Below, one piece after another: positions 60,181-64,000 of a stretch of DNA of 64,000 bases (its first letter is position 1; the number at the start of each line of letters is the position of its first letter). The DNA comes from Sapria himalayana. Its lineage: Eukaryota; Streptophyta; Magnoliopsida; Malpighiales; Rafflesiaceae. The notes under the pieces were generated by a model. The model was not told the origin of the DNA, made no database searches, and worked only from the letters and a program-made list of their open reading frames with translations. The stretch is taken from the NCBI GenBank assembly GCA_029783825.1, contig JAREIK010000379.1, positions 411,340 to 475,339 on the forward strand, given 5' to 3'. Made by a program: the position numbers and the translations under genes.

Positions 60181-60278
60181 ATGCTATTGGTAAATAAAGG
60201 TGGGTGGATGTCTTGTTCAATATTGGAAAACATACTCTTGTATTTACTATGGATTATTAGCTTGTAAGGTAGTGGCAG

Positions 60279-60400
60279 GTTTGAGCAAGGTATTGATACC
60301 ATACCGGACACAGCTTGCGAGGCAATCATGGCAAACTCTGTTCAACTTTGGATGGGTAAGCAATATCACATGGAGGTTTTGGAATCGAACCAAAACTTGA
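60279..60400 (+). CDS. phospholipase A2-like protein, last exon
   Basis: Exon ii ends at 42125 after GCA G, followed by the GT donor at 42126. This exon starts at 60279 after GGTAGTGGCAG with GT TTG AGC, so the split codon is restored as GGT (Gly) and the protein continues LSKVLIPYRTQLARQ..., FNFGWVSNITWRFWN, with a TGA at 60398-60400. The frame is open. The Arg/Lys-rich, Trp-rich tail is what I expect at the C-terminus of this PLA2-like group, though I cite this from memory. The intervening intron is 18,153 bp. About 120 bp upstream lies an R1 repeat. The downstream sequence to about 60600 is a plausible 3' untranslated region (AATAATAA near 60579). Confidence 0.78.
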
Positions 60401-60966
60401 GGATTGCTGCAAACAGGTGTAAATGATGTAATTTCTTCCATCTTTTGCTTGTTGTTTGTGAGTATTTGAGTGACAACCTTACATGAATTTGTTTCCACCA
60501 CATTTAGCTTTTTGTAAATTGATTAGGATTCTCATTCCTACCATTGAAATGTAGATGTTAATTATTGTCATGAATATGAATAATAAGCTTGATTTTGACT
60601 TGTGTGTTTGATTATCATTGGCATTAAGTTCACATTAAAAAAATGTACTTGATGATGATTCTGCTACTCAATCTTGAATTAGAAAGTTTGGTTTAAATTT
60701 GTTTTTTTTTATTGTATATTTGTGCATTGCATTTGTTTGTTCCCTTCAACTCTAAAACTTATCATTTTGAAAAAGTATGAACTTGTTTTTATTCTTTACT
60801 TGTTTGCATGTTCTTTTGTGGTTTAAGAAAACTTAAAGCCTATATTTTTTTTTAAATCTTCAAGGTATTTGATCCTCACTTCTCGTAATTGTTGTATCAT
60901 GTGGTGGGTTCATGGCAAAATTCAATCATTTTATGTTTACCTTTCCTTGCACCTTAAATTTGTAAT

Positions 60967-61058
60967 CTGTGTGTGTGTGTGTGTGTTCGTGTGCGTGCAT
61001 GCAAGTGTGTGTGCATGTGTTTGTGTGTGTGCATGTGTTTGTGTGTGTGCCTGTGTTT
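60967..61058 (+). repeat. GT-rich minisatellite
   Basis: A GT dinucleotide run followed by about three 18-bp units of GTGTGTGTGCATGTGTTT. The open frames in both strands here are Cys/Val or His/Thr repeats and are not genes. Confidence 0.9.
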
Positions 61059-61064
61059 TTGTTC

Positions 61065-61230
61065 TCCTCCAAACCTGACTCAAATTATCTCTCAGTCCAT
61101 ATATCAGATTTGAGGCCCAAGGTTGGAGTTGGTAAGTCCCCATCCTAGTACACTGAGTAAATATCTGCTTGTCTCTGAGGATTGAACTTATATCCCTATG
61201 ATTAGAGCAATCAGCCTTTTTTAATAAAGA
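61065..61230 (+). repeat. dispersed repeat R1, copy 5
   Basis: Contains CTCCTCCAAACC, CCATATATCAGATTTGAGGC, GGTTGGAG, AAGTCCCCATCCTAGTACA, AGGATTGAACTTATATCCCT, GATTAGAGCAATCAGCC and a T-run. Together with copy 4 it brackets the last PLA2-like exon and its probable 3' UTR. Confidence 0.65.
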
Positions 61231-62493
61231 AAAACTAAAACACCAATTGAATTTTATTTTGTAATTTTCTTGGTTGAACAAACATCACCAACATAGGAAG
61301 GCAAGATATTGAATAACTAGATTTTCCCCCATCAATTACTAGTTTAGCTTAATTGGTTTCGTGTAATTTTATATTTTACATTTTAGATTTCAAGTCACAT
61401 TTTCATTTCTTTCTTTTTTTTTAAACTTTCTTATAATTTTAATATTCTTTTTTCACCATCCCTCCAATCCCTCCTTATCAATCCCATAGTAGTTGTATAC
61501 GATAAGTTTTCATACTGGTCAATCTTCTCAGTAGTAATCGTAACCTAAACACATTTAACTTTAGCATTCATATGAGATCTAATGTATTATTAATAATCTA
61601 AACGCATATAAATCTTTCTTATATTGTTAACATAAAAAAATAATGAAATTCGTTGATAATAAGAAATTAATTCAATTTACATTGGAAATAAATTAGCAAA
61701 ATAACCTTGTATATGAAATTCTTCAGTGAGTCGCCTCCAATCTCTAGGCATTGTTTTTTTTTTATTGTAATTAATTTGTTTTCATGTAAAAAATAACTAA
61801 GCACAAGCAACACAAAGTGATGGGTTGCCCCAACATATCAACGGACAATCATATTCAAAATTTAATTAGTATCATTTTTTTTAGATTTGCCTGTTGGATA
61901 CCCATTATATAAAAATGTGTCTCATAAAAAAATTTTGTATAAAATATATAATGTACCTATGACACAAAAAAGTGTATATTGAGAAAAAAAAAATCTCGCA
62001 AAAAAAAATGTATATTTTGTATAAAATATCTAATTGAAGACATGAATGATGTTTCCTTTCTTTCTTTTTAAAACCATTTAAAATTGATACATGTTAATGT
62101 TACATTTTAAATTAATCCATGTTAATGTTACATTCTTAGTACATTCTAGCTTGTGACTTGAGCTCCTAGATGACCTTTTTATTAGCCACCTCCTCAGCAT
62201 GGTTTCCTCTTCATCAAATTTGTTTAATTGGATGTTGTGATAATGGAAGTAGTTGTAGATTGTCTCAACTTATAAGTTGCCTCCTGCCAAGCAAGAACAA
62301 CCATGGGAACGACTTGAAGAATGTTGATCTTCTTAGAAATGCCAATGTTATCTTCCAAGCATTAATGGAGAATGATATTAAAACACTATTAGTAGTGTGC
62401 CTTGATGCTCTTTATAATTACGATATCGCATGGTTGAATCTTTGATGATGCCTTTAGTCAACCCATAAATGATTTGTGTCATACAATTAAATA
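61231..62493. other. no confident gene; one unassigned open frame
   Basis: 62170-62445 (+) is open for 91 codons with ordinary amino-acid composition (LLPSKNNHGNDLKNVDLLRN..., IFQALMENDIKTLL), but I recognise no domain and see no flanking gene structure. The rest is AT-rich. Confidence 0.35.
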
Positions 62494-62719
62494 TGTTATT
62501 AAAATAAAATGCAGAGCAATAATTTGAAATAAAAAAAAATTATACCACAATCATATAATAAACTAGACAATAAAATAAATATAAGCTAATAATACTTGAG
62601 ATTGATGATGATAATAAATGAGGGAAAATGTTATTTTTATAGAAGAAAAATGAGTAATCCCACAAGAGATTTTCGATGTGGACAAGGTTACACTTCACCT
62701 ACTCATAGTTGATCCAACA
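62494..62719 (-). repeat. 3' LTR of minus-strand copia element
   Basis: It starts TGTTGGATCAACTATGAG (complement of 62719 downward) and ends TTTTAATAACA. CTATAAAAATAAC serves as a TATA-like box. About 226 bp. Confidence 0.75.
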
Positions 62720-64000
62720 TTCTCACTTGAAGTTTATCTTTTACATGCTGCTTATGTGTCTACTAGACCAATAGAAAATTGATACTAAATGAACTTCTCT
62801 TTCTTTAATAATTTTGTGAGTATATTAGCTAAATTGTCCTCTATATGGTTTTTTTGTATATCCACATTCCTTCTATCTTTTCTCAAACAAAATAATATTA
62901 TACTCTAATATATTTAATTTCAAGTAAAATATTTGATTATTTACTATGTGCAGAGTACTTTGACTAATACAATTTTTTTTTGTTTATCTTCAAGCTCTTC
63001 TATTACTATCTTATGTAGCTATAACATATTCTATCTTTATCATTGAGGTAGGCATGATATAATTATAGTCTTGAAACCCAAATTTTAGTTCCTCCAGCAA
63101 GAGAAAACATATAGTCAATAATAGACTTATTATTATCAATATCCACTGTATAGTCTAGATCAACATATTCTCTAATAATATGATTTAAACCTCCTTAATA
63201 TATTATAGTATTTGAGGTAGTTTTGACATATATCAAAATTCATTCTAAAGAATATCATTATTCTATATTTGGATTCACCACGTATCAACTAATAATTTTC
63301 ACTACTTGTGTAATATCCAGTCTTATATAAACCATATCAAATATTAAACTTTTGATAATTGATGCATATGCTACTTGAGATATTTTCATTCTACATGCTT
63401 CATTACTAAGACTTATACTTATTGATTACTTGAAATTTATAAGAAAATGAGTAAAAATTTGCTTATATTCATGCATACTGAAGTGTTGCAAAATTTTCTT
63501 GATATAATTATTTTGTAAAAGTCAGATCTTTTTATTATTTCTATCTCGGTAAATTTATATGTCCGAGAATCTTATTTTCTAGTTTCAAATCTTTCATATC
63601 ACATTTTCTTGTCAAATTTGTCTTCAATTTTTGGACACAATCTTTGTTGGACCATACTACCAACATATCGTCCATATACAACAATAAGATAAAATTTATC
63701 ATTTTAAATTCTTTTATAATACACACAAGAATCTAAATTATGTTTATTATATCAAAGACTATTGATGAATGAATCAAATCTATTATACTAATATCTAATT
63801 GCTTATATGAGGTCATACATATATTAGTCAATTTGCATACTAATCATTCTCTTCTTTTTTCTTCAAAATATTTGGTTACAACATATATATTTCTTCTTTA
63901 AGTTTTTCATGAAGAAATATAGTTTTTATATCAAACGGCTCTAATTATAAACTATATAAAGCACACATTACTAGGACTACTCAAACTATTGTGAGTTGAA
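62720..64000 (-). pseudogene. copia RT-RNase H pseudogene
   Basis: The clearest part is at 63726-63541: a LLLYMDDMLVV catalytic block followed by CVQKLKTNLTRKCDMKDL and ENKILG, typical copia RT. RNase H at lower coordinates ends in DILTKLLK.EK at about 62800-62830. Stops interrupt all parts. Confidence 0.82.

Larger units (their letters stand above)
42126..60278 (+). other. giant terminal intron (18.15 kb) of the PLA2-like gene, filled with transposons
   Basis: It starts GTACCACC and ends GTAGTGGCAG. It contains a copia tail, three large hAT relatives, at least six small hAT elements and a second copia remnant, plus R1 and R2 repeats. The phase across it is consistent (1 nt + 2 nt of a Gly codon). 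No other exon with PLA2-like coding was seen inside, but a small exon cannot be excluded by eye. Confidence 0.72.
62494..64000 (-). mobile_element. Ty1/copia element, 3' part, minus strand (continues beyond window)
   Basis: On the minus strand: RT, RNase H, purine tract AAGTGAGAA, then an LTR at 62719-62494. The LTR shares GCTTATATTTATTTTATTGT and the TAACA end with the element at 21559-26054, so they are related families. Inserted outside the PLA2-like gene, about 2.1 kb downstream of its stop. Confidence 0.82.

Noticed and set aside
60869..61281. Open frames of Cys/Val (+) and His/Thr (-) repeats
   Set aside because: Translations of a GT/AC minisatellite.
1..64000. tRNA, rRNA, organelle-derived or bacterial gene content
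   Set aside because: I saw no cloverleaf, rRNA core or operon-like gene run; the only mitochondrial-protein sequence is a nuclear gene fragment with introns.

Overview
This is nuclear DNA of a flowering plant: very AT-rich, full of decayed plant transposons, with short exons split by GT...AG introns and no operons, rRNA or tRNA. Genus cannot be read from the sequence; several features would suit a monocot, but that is a guess. Only one gene looks intact and expressed: a phospholipase A2-like (CHD-motif) gene on the + strand. I see three of its exons (41321-41374, 41538-42125 and 60279-60400). They join in one reading frame across a last intron of about 18.15 kb that is packed with hAT transposons and Ty1/copia remnants. 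Its 5' exons were not found.

Layout. 1-2342: 3' half of a decayed copia element with a 342-bp LTR. 2343-6100: AT-rich DNA with two short dispersed repeats. 6128-8708: a composite of two gene fragments (mitochondrial ATP synthase gamma subunit and Mediator subunit 8) followed by CACTA-type subterminal repeats, probably a gene-capturing (Pack-) CACTA remnant. 8960-10860: decayed plant transposon protein. 11181-11700: 11-bp tandem array and a Myb/SANT-like, Harbinger-type fragment. 13789-15192: two copies of a new dispersed repeat. 16330-26054: a copia fragment, a nearly intact 4474-bp hAT transposon with 8-bp target duplication and a three-exon transposase carrying only two in-frame nonsense codons, then a decayed 4.5-kb copia element. 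27097-31827: a structurally complete but coding-dead copia element with two 305-bp LTRs. 32690-38050: a copia integrase fragment interrupted by a large hAT that itself carries a 591-bp hAT MITE. 38051-41100: no recognised gene.

42126-60278 is the giant intron: a minus-strand copia tail, three large hAT relatives (two on the minus strand, one plus) with termini like TAGAGGTGTCAAA, at least six non-autonomous hAT elements nested in them or in a copia remnant (several with clear 8-bp target duplications), a palindromic (AC)n(GT)n tract, and copies of two short dispersed repeat families. After the gene come a GT-rich minisatellite and the 3' part of a minus-strand copia element running off the window end (62494-64000).

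Two transposon superfamilies, copia and hAT, account for most of the recognisable sequence. hAT elements repeatedly sit inside copia or hAT elements, which gives a clear relative chronology: copia first, large hATs next, MITEs last.
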